DNA of 64,000 bases, from assembly GCF_025562715.2 (NCBI RefSeq), contig NZ_JAPFCC010000001.1, positions 2,064,501 to 2,128,500 of the forward strand, given 5' to 3'. The notes beneath the pieces were generated by a model, which saw only the letters and a program-made list of their open reading frames with translations, did no database searches and was not told where the DNA came from. Below are positions 36,321 to 44,510 of this stretch, piece by piece. Position 1 is the first letter of the stretch. Every line of letters starts with the position of its first letter. This DNA is from Endozoicomonas gorgoniicola. GTDB lineage: Bacteria; Pseudomonadota; Gammaproteobacteria; Pseudomonadales; Endozoicomonadaceae. The position numbers were made by a program, and so were the translations under genes.

Positions 36321-37859
36321 ATGAAGAGACTGCCCATGCGCAAAATTCGTGAAGTACTCAGGCTCAAATTCGAGCACCAACTCAGCATCCGGAAGATTGC
36401 CAGTAGCTGCAATATTTCCAGAGCAACCGTCAGTGATTACCTTAACCGGTTTGCTGCCTCCGGGCTGGAATGGCCTTTGTCATCTAATCTGGATGAGACG
36501 ACACTGGATCAACAACTGTTTCCCGTTCAGCCACCTGCTTCAAAGCGCCAACTGGCCTTGCCAGACTGGAGCGAAATTCATCAGGAACTTCGCAAGCCCG
36601 GTGTCACCCTTATGGTGCTCTGGCAGGAATACAAGACCAACCATCCTGAAGGCTATCAGTACAGTTGGTTCAGTGACCGCTATAGAGAGTGGCGAACGCA
36701 CCTTGATGTTGTTATGCGCCAAAATCATATTGCAGGCGACAAGCTGTTCATCGATTACGCCGGACAGACGGTTACTGTCGTTAATCAGCACACAGGAGAG
36801 GTTCAGCAGGCGCAGGTGTTTATTGCGACGCTTGGTGCCTCCAGTTACACCTATGTAGAAGCTACATTATCTCAGTCTTTGCCAGACTGGATAGGCTCTC
36901 ACGTGCGTACCTTTGAATACCTGGGTGGAGTACCCAATAACCTGGTGCCGGATAACCTGAAAAGTGGCGTGAAGCATCCTCATCGTTATGAGCCTGAGAT
37001 CAATCCTACTTATCAAGACCTGGCCGAACATTATAATGTCGCTGTCGTACCCGCCCGGGTCCGATCTCCAAAAGATAAAGGTAAGGTCGAGTCTGCTGTT
37101 CAGATAGTTGAACGGTGGATACTGGCGCGTTTACGCCACCAGACATTCTTCTCCCTGGCTTCACTCAATGAGGCTATTGCAGGGTTACTGACAGAACTGA
37201 ATAACCAACCGTTCCAGAAACTGTCCGGTAGTCGTCGTTCATTGTTTGATTCTCTCGATAAGCCTTCACTGCGCCCACTGCCTGAAATGCGTTATCAATA
37301 CGCAGAATGGAAGGAGGCACGAGTACATATTGACTACCACGTAGAGGTCGACAAACACTACTACTCAGTCCCTTATCAGCTGGTCAAAAAGCAATTAAGT
37401 GTACGCATGACCAGTCAGACGATTGAGTGCTTCTATAAGGGGCAGAGAGTCGCCAGCCACCGCCGTTCGCAGCATAAGGGCAGGCATACTACTCAAGCCA
37501 GCCACATGCCGGAAAAGCACCGTAAATATGCCGAGTGGACACCAGAACGAATGCAAAGCTGGGCGGCAAAAATCGGACCTGAAACCGCAGCCGTCATCCA
37601 ACGCGTCCTTGCAACACGGCGTTATCCTGAGCTGAGTTACCGAAGTTGTCAGGGCATCATCCGTTTAGCCAAAGGCTACGGTAACGACCGACTTGAAAAC
37701 GCCTGTCGTCGTGCACTTTATGCAGAAACCTGCACTTACCGGAGCATAGAGTCAATCCTGAAGCACAACCTCGATCAGCAACCGCTTCCGGAACTGGAGC
37801 CAGAGACGGTGTTGCCTGATGAGCACGAGAACCTTCGGGGTTCAGACTACTTTAACTAA
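36321..37859 (+). CDS. istA: IS21 transposase IstA
   Basis: About 512 residues. The N-terminal HTH (LSIRKIASSCNISRATVSDYLNRF) is followed by the DDE integrase core (DKLFIDYAGQTV, VPDNLKSGV, SPKDKGKVESAV) and a C-terminal DNA-binding part. It catalyses strand transfer with IstB as the targeting ATPase. I take the ATG at 36321 as the start; a GTG at 36252 is also in frame. istB begins 19 bp after its stop. Confidence 0.93.
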   Translation: MKRLPMRKIREVLRLKFEHQLSIRKIASSCNISRATVSDYLNRFAASGLEWPLSSNLDETTLDQQLFPVQPPASKRQLALPDWSEIHQELRKPGVTLMVLWQEYKTNHPEGYQYSWFSDRYREWRTHLDVVMRQNHIAGDKLFIDYAGQTVTVVNQHTGEVQQAQVFIATLGASSYTYVEATLSQSLPDWIGSHVRTFEYLGGVPNNLVPDNLKSGVKHPHRYEPEINPTYQDLAEHYNVAVVPARVRSPKDKGKVESAVQIVERWILARLRHQTFFSLASLNEAIAGLLTELNNQPFQKLSGSRRSLFDSLDKPSLRPLPEMRYQYAEWKEARVHIDYHVEVDKHYYSVPYQLVKKQLSVRMTSQTIECFYKGQRVASHRRSQHKGRHTTQASHMPEKHRKYAEWTPERMQSWAAKIGPETAAVIQRVLATRRYPELSYRSCQGIIRLAKGYGNDRLENACRRALYAETCTYRSIESILKHNLDQQPLPELEPETVLPDEHENLRGSDYFN

Positions 37860-37878
37860 CGACGGCAGGAGAATAAAA

Positions 37879-38634
37879 ATGTTAATGAACCCTACGATGG
37901 AAAAGCTTCAGGTTCTGAAACTTACCGGTATGCTCGAAGCATTAGATGAGCAGCTTAAAAGTCCGGATATAGAGCAGTTGTCGTTCGATGAACGGCTCGG
38001 CTTAATGATTGACCGTGAGATGACCGCAAGGGATAACCGGCGTTTAAAAACACGGCTTAAAAAAGCACGACTACGTCATGATGCCTGCATGGAAGACATA
38101 GACTATCGTCACCCCCGTGGTCTTAAACGAGACCAGATACAGCAGTTGTTATCCAGCCACTGGATACGGGAGCATCAGAACGTGATCATTACAGGGCCGA
38201 CGGGTGTAGGAAAAACCTGGCTGGCCTGTGCAATGGCACAGAAGGCCTGCCGGGATGGGTACACAGTGCAGTACCTCAGGCTGCCGAGATTACTGCAAGA
38301 TCTGAACCTGGCAAGGGCTGACGGTCGCTATGTGAAACTGATGACAGCACTGGCAAAAACTGACCTTCTTCTTTTAGACGACTGGGGTCTATCACCTCTG
38401 ACAGAAAGCCAGCGGCGTGACCTGTTGGAAATAGTAGAAGACCGGCACAATGTAAAAAGCACCCTGGTCACCAGTCAGATGCCGGTAGATCACTGGCATG
38501 AATTGATCGGTGATCCAACACTGGCAGATGCCATTCTGGACAGGCTGATTCACAACGCTCACCGGGTGCCACTTAAGGGTGACTCCCTGCGCAAGAAACA
38601 GTCAAAACTGGCAAAGTCAGAACTTACGTCCTAA
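37879..38634 (+). CDS. istB: IS21 helper ATPase IstB
   Basis: A 251-residue AAA+ ATPase of the DnaC/IstB group. Walker A ITGPTGVGKTWLACA (~110), Walker B LLLLDDWGLSPL, and ILDRLIHNAHRVPLKGDSLR at the end are family hallmarks. The start ATG has AGGAG 8 nt upstream. Confidence 0.94.
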   Translation: MLMNPTMEKLQVLKLTGMLEALDEQLKSPDIEQLSFDERLGLMIDREMTARDNRRLKTRLKKARLRHDACMEDIDYRHPRGLKRDQIQQLLSSHWIREHQNVIITGPTGVGKTWLACAMAQKACRDGYTVQYLRLPRLLQDLNLARADGRYVKLMTALAKTDLLLLDDWGLSPLTESQRRDLLEIVEDRHNVKSTLVTSQMPVDHWHELIGDPTLADAILDRLIHNAHRVPLKGDSLRKKQSKLAKSELTS

Positions 38635-39079
38635 GCTGCTATCCGATGCGTCGCTACGCTCCGAAAAGGGGTGGCCGGATACACTGGAACAGGTGGCCGG
38701 ATGTTACCGGAATGGGTGGCCGAATGCGCTGGAATACCCAATATATGTCAAGATGATGGAATAAAGCATATAAATAGTTAATAGAATCTATTACACTGCT
38801 GTCTTTTGCTAAGTCAAGAGCGAAACGGAAAAGTTCATCTAAATAGGTTGCTTCAATAATATCTTTTATAGAGTTACTATCAAATAATCGCCCCTTATCG
38901 ACCTCTCTTTTATGAATATTTTCTAAAGTATTCACATTGAAGGATTCAATATTGCCATTGTTTAAAACAAAGTTACCTATTGATTCTTCAATTTGATGTA
39001 AAACCATTGCAGTTTTACGCTTCATTTCCTTATTCATCCTTTTTCCTTAGATGATTTCACGTTGTTTGTTTAGGCTATA

Positions 39080-39346
39080 ATCGGGATAGGGCAGAGCCTC
39101 ACGACTCCGCTCCTCCCACAACACCGGCCATACGGATCACGTAGCACGGCGTTTCAAATCTGCTTTGTATTCATCTTGCTGCCAGTTCTGGCAACCCAAG
39201 GTTCCTGAAATATCTGTTTGGCAATGCTTTAGTCAGCGCAGGACTACCACTAAGACGCCAAACCCCATGAGCAGACTTTGCCGTATTCCATGCCAGAAAT
39301 CTCTCGACTCCCAGCTTTCTGAGCATTCGATAGCCTTTGCTTCCCC
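39080..39346 (-). mobile_element. 3' fragment of a second group II intron
   Basis: On the minus strand a maturase C-terminus (GSKGYRMLRKLGVERFLAW, then AHGVWRLSGSPALTKALPNRYF) runs to a TGA at 39171. An intron 3' end follows (GTGATCCGTATGGCCGGTG domain V-like, hairpin GCGGAGTCGTGAGGCTCTGC) ending TATCCCGAT near 39080. The 5' part is missing, cut at the junction with an IS91 remnant. Its 3' end lies about 43 bp upstream of the STAND start and points toward it. Confidence 0.75.
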
Positions 39347-39349
39347 ATT

Positions 39350-39880
39350 GCTATTACCGCCAGCGAAAATGGAAAACTCACCTTCAGTTATCGGAACAGT
39401 GAGAGCTGGACAACCGAATCCCGACCCCTGCAAGGAGAAGACTTCCTCTGGTTAGTACTCCAGCACGTTCTGCCCAAAGGATTAAGGAGAGTCCGGGATT
39501 ACGGCTTTCTCCATTGCCGGTGCAGAAAACTACTCCGTCTGGTTCAGTTGATTCTGCAGGTGATCATCAAGCCTGCCACGCCAGTCATCCACCCTAAACA
39601 TACCTGTCAACACTGCAGTAGTGATATGAGGGCGATTGCCTTCAAACTGATGCGCCCTACCTAATGTTGAACCAAAAGTGCCGGGACTAAACTCATTCAG
39701 CAGGAGGAAAACGAAAGCAGCAAACTAACAACAAATCTACGACGATGCTCGTCCAACCAGCGGGAGCAGGGACGCTTTCATGCCTGAAAAACCGCCATAT
39801 TATCCGCACCGACTGTGCGGAGAGCTGAAGAAAAAGCTATTTCCCATAAACCACACCGAACAGTTGTCAAGGCCGGGCTT
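39350..39880 (+). mobile_element. IS91-family remnant (transposase 3' end and terminus)
   Basis: The plus-strand frame to a TAA at 39662-39664 reads ITASENGKLTFSYRNSESW, then GEDFLWLVLQHVLPKGLRRVRDYGFLH and HPKHTCQHC. This matches the C-terminal part of IS91-type Y2 transposases (HVLPKGF.RIRHYGFL). The 5' part is replaced by a group II intron fragment. About 215 bp follow the stop, and the remnant ends exactly against GTTC (GAAC on the other strand) at 39881. GAAC or CAAG is the expected target next to the ori end of IS91. Confidence 0.72.
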
Positions 39881-39935
39881 GTTCAACAACCGGATAAGAT
39901 TGCGGCTGCGCGCAATCTATCCTTATTCGTTAGGC
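39881..39935 (-). repeat. attC: Integron attC recombination site
   Basis: Read on the minus strand it starts with R'' GCCTAAC (39935-39929) and ends with R' GTTGAAC (39887-39881). Between them an imperfect palindrome (GGATAGATTGCG ... CGCAATCTTATCC, one extra base in one arm) gives the bulged hairpin typical of attC. It lies 36 bp beyond the stop of the GIY-YIG gene in the correct orientation. Confidence 0.85.
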
Positions 39936-40332
39936 AATTTTATTGTACCTAATACAGGTTCTCTAAGTTAGCTAATTATTGTACCCAAAAGCTTTAGTCC
40001 CAAGAGTTTCCATCCACCAAAACTCCCTTTGCAATATGTAGTCTTTTCCAACCCTAGAGTTGTAGTTCTCTAAAATTGAATAGGTGAAATTAGCTTTGAC
40101 ATACTCAAACCCTTTTTGGGCAACTAAACTAACAAGATCCTTGTTCCCCCCGTGACCATTACTAACGTAATTTTTCCACCTTTGAAGTAGCATTCCATTA
40201 TCGCCTGTTGCTGAGCCAACGTACATTTTGCCAGTTGCTGTATCATTGATTAAATAAACAGCTTTTTGACTTTCAAGTGCAGCAACCCAATCTCGTTTAT
40301 CCCTGTCCACAATAGTTTTTAGATCTTTATAC

Positions 40333-42066
40333 CCGACATTCACCACCCAGCATGACATTTTCCTAATACCTGCTATCTATTATCAGATAAGCAAATATCA
40401 AGAAGCCTTGTTATGCCTCCTATTCAATACCGCTCTCAGGTCATGGATCATCTCGGTCTAGTGGCTGGAATGTGCAAAGAACTGGGCATTGCCGACCATA
40501 TCGACAGGCGTGCGCCCAAAGTATCTGACGAATGGAACATCTCCCACGGTGAGGCCGTTGTCGCGATGATTATCAATGGCCTCGGCTTTACGGGGCAGTC
40601 TCTCCACATGTTCCCTCAGTTCTTCTCCAATAAACCCCTCGATAAACTGATCAGAGAGGGGATTGAGCCCGAACACATAAACGACAAAGTTCTTGGAAGA
40701 GCACTGGATGAACTGTTTGAACTGGGTGTCAGTAAAGTCTATTTTGAGCTGGCTATCAAGGTGGCTACGCATCTCAAATTGCCATGTGATGCACTCAACC
40801 TTGATGGCACAGGATTTCACGTCGATGGCCGTTATAACAGCGAGGAGGAAGTCAGTGACGAAGACCTCAATTGCATCAGGCTTTGCAAGGGCTACAGCCG
40901 AGATCATCGTCCTGACCTGAACCAGGCCATATTGCTCCTGCTGACTGAAAACCGGGCAGGCATTCCGATGTTTATGAAAGCAGCCAGCGGTAATGTGACG
41001 GACAAGACCAGTTTCAAACAAGTGGTTTCTGAGCATATAAAGAGCTTCAAAGCGGCACTGAATGCCCGTTACTTCATCGGTGATGCCGCATTGTATGTGG
41101 CTGAAACCGTTCAGGAACTGAGTCAGCAGGATCAGTTGTTTATCTCCAGAGTTCCTCTCAACATTGGTGCAGCCAAAGAACTGGTTCAAAGTGCGCCATT
41201 GCGCTCAATGGTTGAGGTTGAAGGGTTTGAGCATTACGAATCTGTAGAGACTCTGTCTGACTATGCAGGTGTCGTACAACGTTGGGTACTGTTTCGAAAT
41301 AATCAAAGCCAGAAAACAGAACAGAAGACACTGACAAGGCGTATGCAGAAAAAGTCCCTGAAGGAATTCAAGGAACTTGAGAAATTGGGCAAGAAGCCAT
41401 TCTGTTGCGAATCGGATGCCATGGAAGCTTTCAAGCTATGGCAAAAACAGTCCGTATACTGCCAGGCTGAACCTGAGATCATCGAGAGTCCCTGCTATAA
41501 AACCAAAGGCCGTCCTGCTGATGGAGCAGTTCCCGACCACTATGAATATTATGTGACAGGCTCCTGCACGGTTGCTGTACAGACTCGTCGTGATGCAGAA
41601 GCATCGTTGGGTTGTTTTGTTCTGGCAACCAACGATACAGATACAGCCCGGCTTGACGCTGGCGAACTACTGAGGACGTATAAATCCCAGCAGCAGGTTG
41701 AGAGAGGTTTTCGCTTCCTGAAGAGTCCTGATTTTCTGGTGTCTTCACTGTATCTCAAAAAACCTGAGCGTATTGAGGCCCTGTTAATGGTGATGACACT
41801 CTGTCTTATGGTCTATGCTGCAATTCAGCATCGAATCCGCTATGAACTGAAAAGGCAGAGCCGAACGTTCCCGGACATGAAGAAGAAACCAGCCCAGAAT
41901 CCAACGGGCAGATGGGTTTTCCTGTGCTTTGATGGGATTCATGTGCTGTCGGTTAACGGGACGGAGAAACACATGGTTGGAATATCGGAGAGGCAATCGA
42001 CGATCATTTTTATTTTGGGCTCAACGTACCAAGAAATTTATTCCTGAATAGGGTGGTGAATGACGG
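40333..42066 (+). mobile_element. IS1634-family insertion sequence
   Basis: A 1734-bp element. The ends CCGACATTCACCACCC and, on the other strand, CCGTCATTCACCACCC are inverted repeats. A 6-bp target duplication TTATAC flanks it (40327-40332 and 42067-42072), and removing it restores the interrupted reading frame. Confidence 0.93.
40413..42047 (+). CDS. IS1634-family transposase
   Basis: A 544-residue transposase with an N-terminal DUF4277 domain (MPPIQYRSQVMDHLGLVAGM) and a DDE core (LNLDGTGFHVDG, RYFIGDAALYVAE, and a late YKSQQQVERGFRFLKSPDF carrying the catalytic Glu region). No internal stop. The gene fills the element, leaving ~80 bp at the left end and ~19 bp at the right. Confidence 0.92.
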   Translation: MPPIQYRSQVMDHLGLVAGMCKELGIADHIDRRAPKVSDEWNISHGEAVVAMIINGLGFTGQSLHMFPQFFSNKPLDKLIREGIEPEHINDKVLGRALDELFELGVSKVYFELAIKVATHLKLPCDALNLDGTGFHVDGRYNSEEEVSDEDLNCIRLCKGYSRDHRPDLNQAILLLLTENRAGIPMFMKAASGNVTDKTSFKQVVSEHIKSFKAALNARYFIGDAALYVAETVQELSQQDQLFISRVPLNIGAAKELVQSAPLRSMVEVEGFEHYESVETLSDYAGVVQRWVLFRNNQSQKTEQKTLTRRMQKKSLKEFKELEKLGKKPFCCESDAMEAFKLWQKQSVYCQAEPEIIESPCYKTKGRPADGAVPDHYEYYVTGSCTVAVQTRRDAEASLGCFVLATNDTDTARLDAGELLRTYKSQQQVERGFRFLKSPDFLVSSLYLKKPERIEALLMVMTLCLMVYAAIQHRIRYELKRQSRTFPDMKKKPAQNPTGRWVFLCFDGIHVLSVNGTEKHMVGISERQSTIIFILGSTYQEIYS

Positions 42067-42593
42067 TTATACGACAACCTGACTTTGTCGTATCCAGGAA
42101 AATCTTTCCCTTCGAAGGTTGAAGGAAGGATTTGTACTACTTCTAAAGCATCTAAAACCGTTGATGCATTTACAGTGCTAGATTTGAATGACTTATGGTA
42201 CTTAATTACTACTCGTCCATATAAACCGCTATATTCCTCTAATTCTTGGCCTTCATAGTTGATCCCATTCTTGACATCTAATTCATGAGTTACTTTTTTA
42301 ATCGTAGTAAGTAGCCAGAATTTACCGCTCATTCTTACTAAGCATATTGCAGTTTGACCTACCCTAAAATTTCTTGTCTTTGTTCTCCAAAACAACCATT
42401 GGTGATTAACTAACTGAGGGTTATTTGCATACAAGTCAATTGGATCGTCATGACCATTGTTAAGATTAAATTTAATTTTTGTATTATTAACATTCAATCC
42501 CCCAATTAAATCAGTGAGGTATATTTTGTTTTTCATAAAGACCCTTTATTGCATACCATGCGCTGACAAATCTGAAAGCAGGTACAATTTGAT

Positions 42594-42605
42594 GCCTAAC
42601 GAATG
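42594..42605 (-). repeat. Half attC site (R' side) of the preceding cassette
   Basis: GCCTAAC on the plus strand reads GTTAGGC on the minus strand, the G/TTRRRY crossover site that begins the GIY-YIG cassette. The cassette start TTAGGC is exactly complementary to the R'' (GCCTAA) of the attC at 39929-39935, as required for one cassette. The rest of this attC is cut off by the IS1111-type element. Confidence 0.75.
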
Positions 42606-43134
42606 AAATGGACTCCTCCCACTTTTGGCAAATAATGCCAGACTGGTATAGACAGCGATATATTCCATCAGGAGAAGCTCATGAATACATTAACCCTCGG
42701 TATCGATCTGGCTAAAAATGTGTTCAGCCTGCATGGTGTTAACCAGAAGGGAAGAACCGTCATTCGTAAAGCGGTAAAACGACAGCAACTGATACCTGAA
42801 GTCGCCAAATTACCTCCAGCCCTGATCGGTATGGAGGCTTGCTCCGGTGCTCATTACTGGGCCCGTGAATTTATCAAACTGGGTCACGATGCCCGGATCA
42901 TGGCTCCGAAATACGTTGCCCCGTATCGACAGGGTGAAAAAAACGACAGTAATGATGCAGAGGCCATTTGCGAAGCCGTTGGTCGCCCGAAGATGCGCTT
43001 TGTGCCGGTAAAAACCGTACACCAACAGGCATCATTAATTATCCATCGCATTCGCCAGGGCTACGTGCATATGCGAACCGGTATCATCAATCAGCTGCGT
43101 GGTTTGCTGTCAGAATTTGGCATCGTCATGTGCT
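42606..43134 (+). mobile_element. Truncated IS110/IS1111-type element with transposase fragment
   Basis: The transposase start at 42681 (MNTLTLGIDLAKNVFSLHG, GMEACSGAHYWAREF, MAPKYVAPYRQGEKNDSNDAEAICEAVGRP) is the DEDD N-terminal domain of the IS1111 branch of IS110. It breaks off after LLSEFGIVM (~151 residues); the serine-containing C-terminal domain is missing. Upstream, GGACTCCTCCCA near 42609 resembles the subterminal repeat of IS1111 elements. It lies right beside a half attC. The IS1111-attC group is known to insert into attC sites. Confidence 0.8.
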
Positions 43135-43871
43135 TAACCGGGGTGATAAAGCAGTCTTAAGCCCTGTTGACCGCTAACTTTTTGTTCGTCCACACTACCG
43201 CCTAAGACAGAAATAATGGTCGGATATTATTCAGACATCGGTCTCACAGTGGCAGTTAAATTTTAAAACCTGACTATCCTATCATATTTTGTTTACAGTA
43301 AGCTGATAAGCTGAGCTTTACCAAAACAAGTTCACTATACTTGCCACACTTCAGTGTTTTGTCGGGAAGAAACCAGCGAAATGGGTGCGCTGCATACGTG
43401 GCTCGACAAAACCCACCCATGATATTGCCGTGAGGCAACTGGGACTCCCTGCGAGCGACTCATTTGATACCCTGTTACCGATTGACAGGGCAAACCGTCA
43501 CCGAAAGCAATCTGCTTTTGGTATTTCAACACCTGGCACTGTTCAGACATTCTTTCATTGACTGCTTTTGGCAGGTGTCCCTGATCATTTGATTTTCATT
43601 GCTCAGTGTACCGAGCCGGATGGTCTGACTACTGTTGTCAGAAGCAGGCTTTTTATCCAAATGACAGAAACCGGACTCACTGTTCAACTCTGCCGTAAGC
43701 GCATTCAAACGGCCTTGAAAGCGTACGAACTGATGAAACGGATGGTTTGAATTCTGGAGTGGTCTGTAGTGACCGTTGGGTACTGTTTGATAAGTACTTT
43801 TTCTGCCGAGCAAGAAGCTGGTATCGAAAGTGCTTCAAAGTGCCTTTAACTCATTAATAGTACTCATCTTT
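43135..43871. other. Unassigned stretch between two IS fragments
   Basis: No gene recognised. A 60-codon frame at 43568-43750 (+), ending TETGLTVQLCRKRIQTALKAYELMKRMV, has protein-like composition but no ribosome-binding site or known family. The stretch is probably debris of earlier insertions. Confidence 0.4.
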
Positions 43872-44035
43872 TTACTCTCGTTTGGGTTTGAGTAATGGTA
43901 CTTGCACAAGCAGTTCACGCACGTACTCAAGGGTCTTAATGAGCCTCGTATTCATGATTATTTTCATCCTGTAATAATGAACGATAGAACCAAAATCATG
44001 AGGCTCATTCATATTGGAGAAGACTAAATCTTGCG
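43872..44035 (-). mobile_element. Truncated 5' end of a DDE-integrase IS (second copy)
   Basis: A short frame 43955-43872 reads MNTRLIKTLEYVRELL..., matching the first residues of the IS transposase at 49.5-52.5 kb (MNTKLIKTLQQVQELL). The flanking sequence through CATCCTGTAATAATG, GAGGCTCATT and CATATTGG...ATCTTG aligns with 52.50-52.64 kb. Only the start of the element is left, in the same orientation as the larger copy. Confidence 0.75.
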
Positions 44036-44090
44036 AATGCTCAATTTATCACCAATCCTATATCGCAGATAAAAAATTGAGCAGTCTCTC

Positions 44091-44486
44091 ATGCGAAGCA
44101 TTATCAATATCAAAGATGCCCTGCATCAGGCCAAGCCGGATGATCATGTAGGCATTGCCATAGCCCCGCTATCAACTGGCAATGATTTTTGCCTGTTCAG
44201 TGCTGAAATCAAGAGCGGTCATAGAGTTGGGTGCCACTATCATGCTGAGGGTGAAGAGATATACTCCATCCTGTCAGGCGAAGGCATCATCTACACGGCC
44301 AATGTTGAAGATGACGGTTATGTGGGAGAAACCAAAGCACATGCAGTATCCAGCGGAGATAGCTTTACTATCGAACCCGGTACCGCCCATCAGTTGCAGG
44401 CAACTTCAGATTTAGTACTGATGTTTGTATGCCCGCCATCACACATAGACTCAGACCGGATTATGCTTCCGTCTCTGGTTTCGTAA
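44091..44486 (+). CDS. Cupin-domain protein
   Basis: A 131-residue single-domain cupin. The two cupin motifs are visible: GHRVGCHYHAEGEEIYSILSGEG (His-His-Glu metal ligands, ~45-65) and GDSFTIEPGTAHQLQAT (~90-105). The substrate is unknown; small cupins of this kind can be isomerases, dioxygenases or sugar/ligand sensors. It stands alone, bounded by an IS remnant upstream and a convergent replication gene downstream. Confidence 0.8.
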   Translation: MRSIINIKDALHQAKPDDHVGIAIAPLSTGNDFCLFSAEIKSGHRVGCHYHAEGEEIYSILSGEGIIYTANVEDDGYVGETKAHAVSSGDSFTIEPGTAHQLQATSDLVLMFVCPPSHIDSDRIMLPSLVS

Positions 44487-44510
44487 TCATTAGAACGTAG
44501 TCTGAGCTGT

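Larger units (their letters stand above)
36144..38740 (+). mobile_element. IS21-family insertion sequence
   Basis: A 2597-bp element with ends TGGGTATTCC...GGAATACCCA and several internal terminal repeats containing ATCCGGCCACC, typical of IS21. It is flanked by a 7-bp duplication ATATATG (36137-36143 and 38741-38747). It carries istA and istB, both intact. Confidence 0.95.
33713..39037 (-). pseudogene. HEPN-NB-ARC-TPR STAND NTPase, split by IS21
   Basis: Two pieces, 39037-38741 (N-terminus) and 36143-33713, join in frame when IS21 and one copy of its ATATATG duplication are removed, giving ~906 residues. The join reads HHLDIYEVRNAISHP. RNAISH is the RNxxxH motif of HEPN ribonucleases and lies immediately past the insertion point. 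NB-ARC features follow: Walker A APGGTGKTAL (~210), Walker B ILLCLDNLET (~298), VLVTSRVSI, and a NPLAIRL (GLPL-like) motif. The C-terminal half carries TPR-like repeats (GAEREYKKAISIDSNNAQSYYLLGRLY). This is the architecture of STAND anti-phage sensors with a toxic RNase effector. A fused frame starts inside IS21, but it lacks the N-terminal ~98 residues. The sequence is AT-rich compared with its surroundings. Confidence 0.85.
39972..42536 (-). pseudogene. Integron cassette gene: GIY-YIG nuclease-domain protein, split by IS1634-family element
   Basis: The N-terminal part (42536-42067) and C-terminal part (40332-39972) join in frame as KVRLSYKDLKTIVDRDKRDW after removing the IS and one 6-bp duplication, giving ~274 residues. 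The C-terminal half is a GIY-YIG fold: KAVYLINDTATGKMYVGSA supplies the two motif tyrosines, followed by RW and a later ...QREFWWMETLGTKAFGYN. The N-terminal half (~150 residues) is of unknown fold. Such proteins are common in chromosomal-integron cassettes of marine gammaproteobacteria. The gene sits 57 bp after a cassette start (TTAGGC) and 36 bp before its attC. Function is unknown; no ORF now encodes the whole protein. Confidence 0.85.

Noticed and set aside
40458..41189. 243-codon minus-strand open frame inside the IS1634-family transposase
   Set aside because: Antisense shadow of a well-conserved transposase.
43526..43813. Overlapping small frames on both strands between IS fragments
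   Set aside because: No family, no start signals and located between truncated elements; treated as debris.
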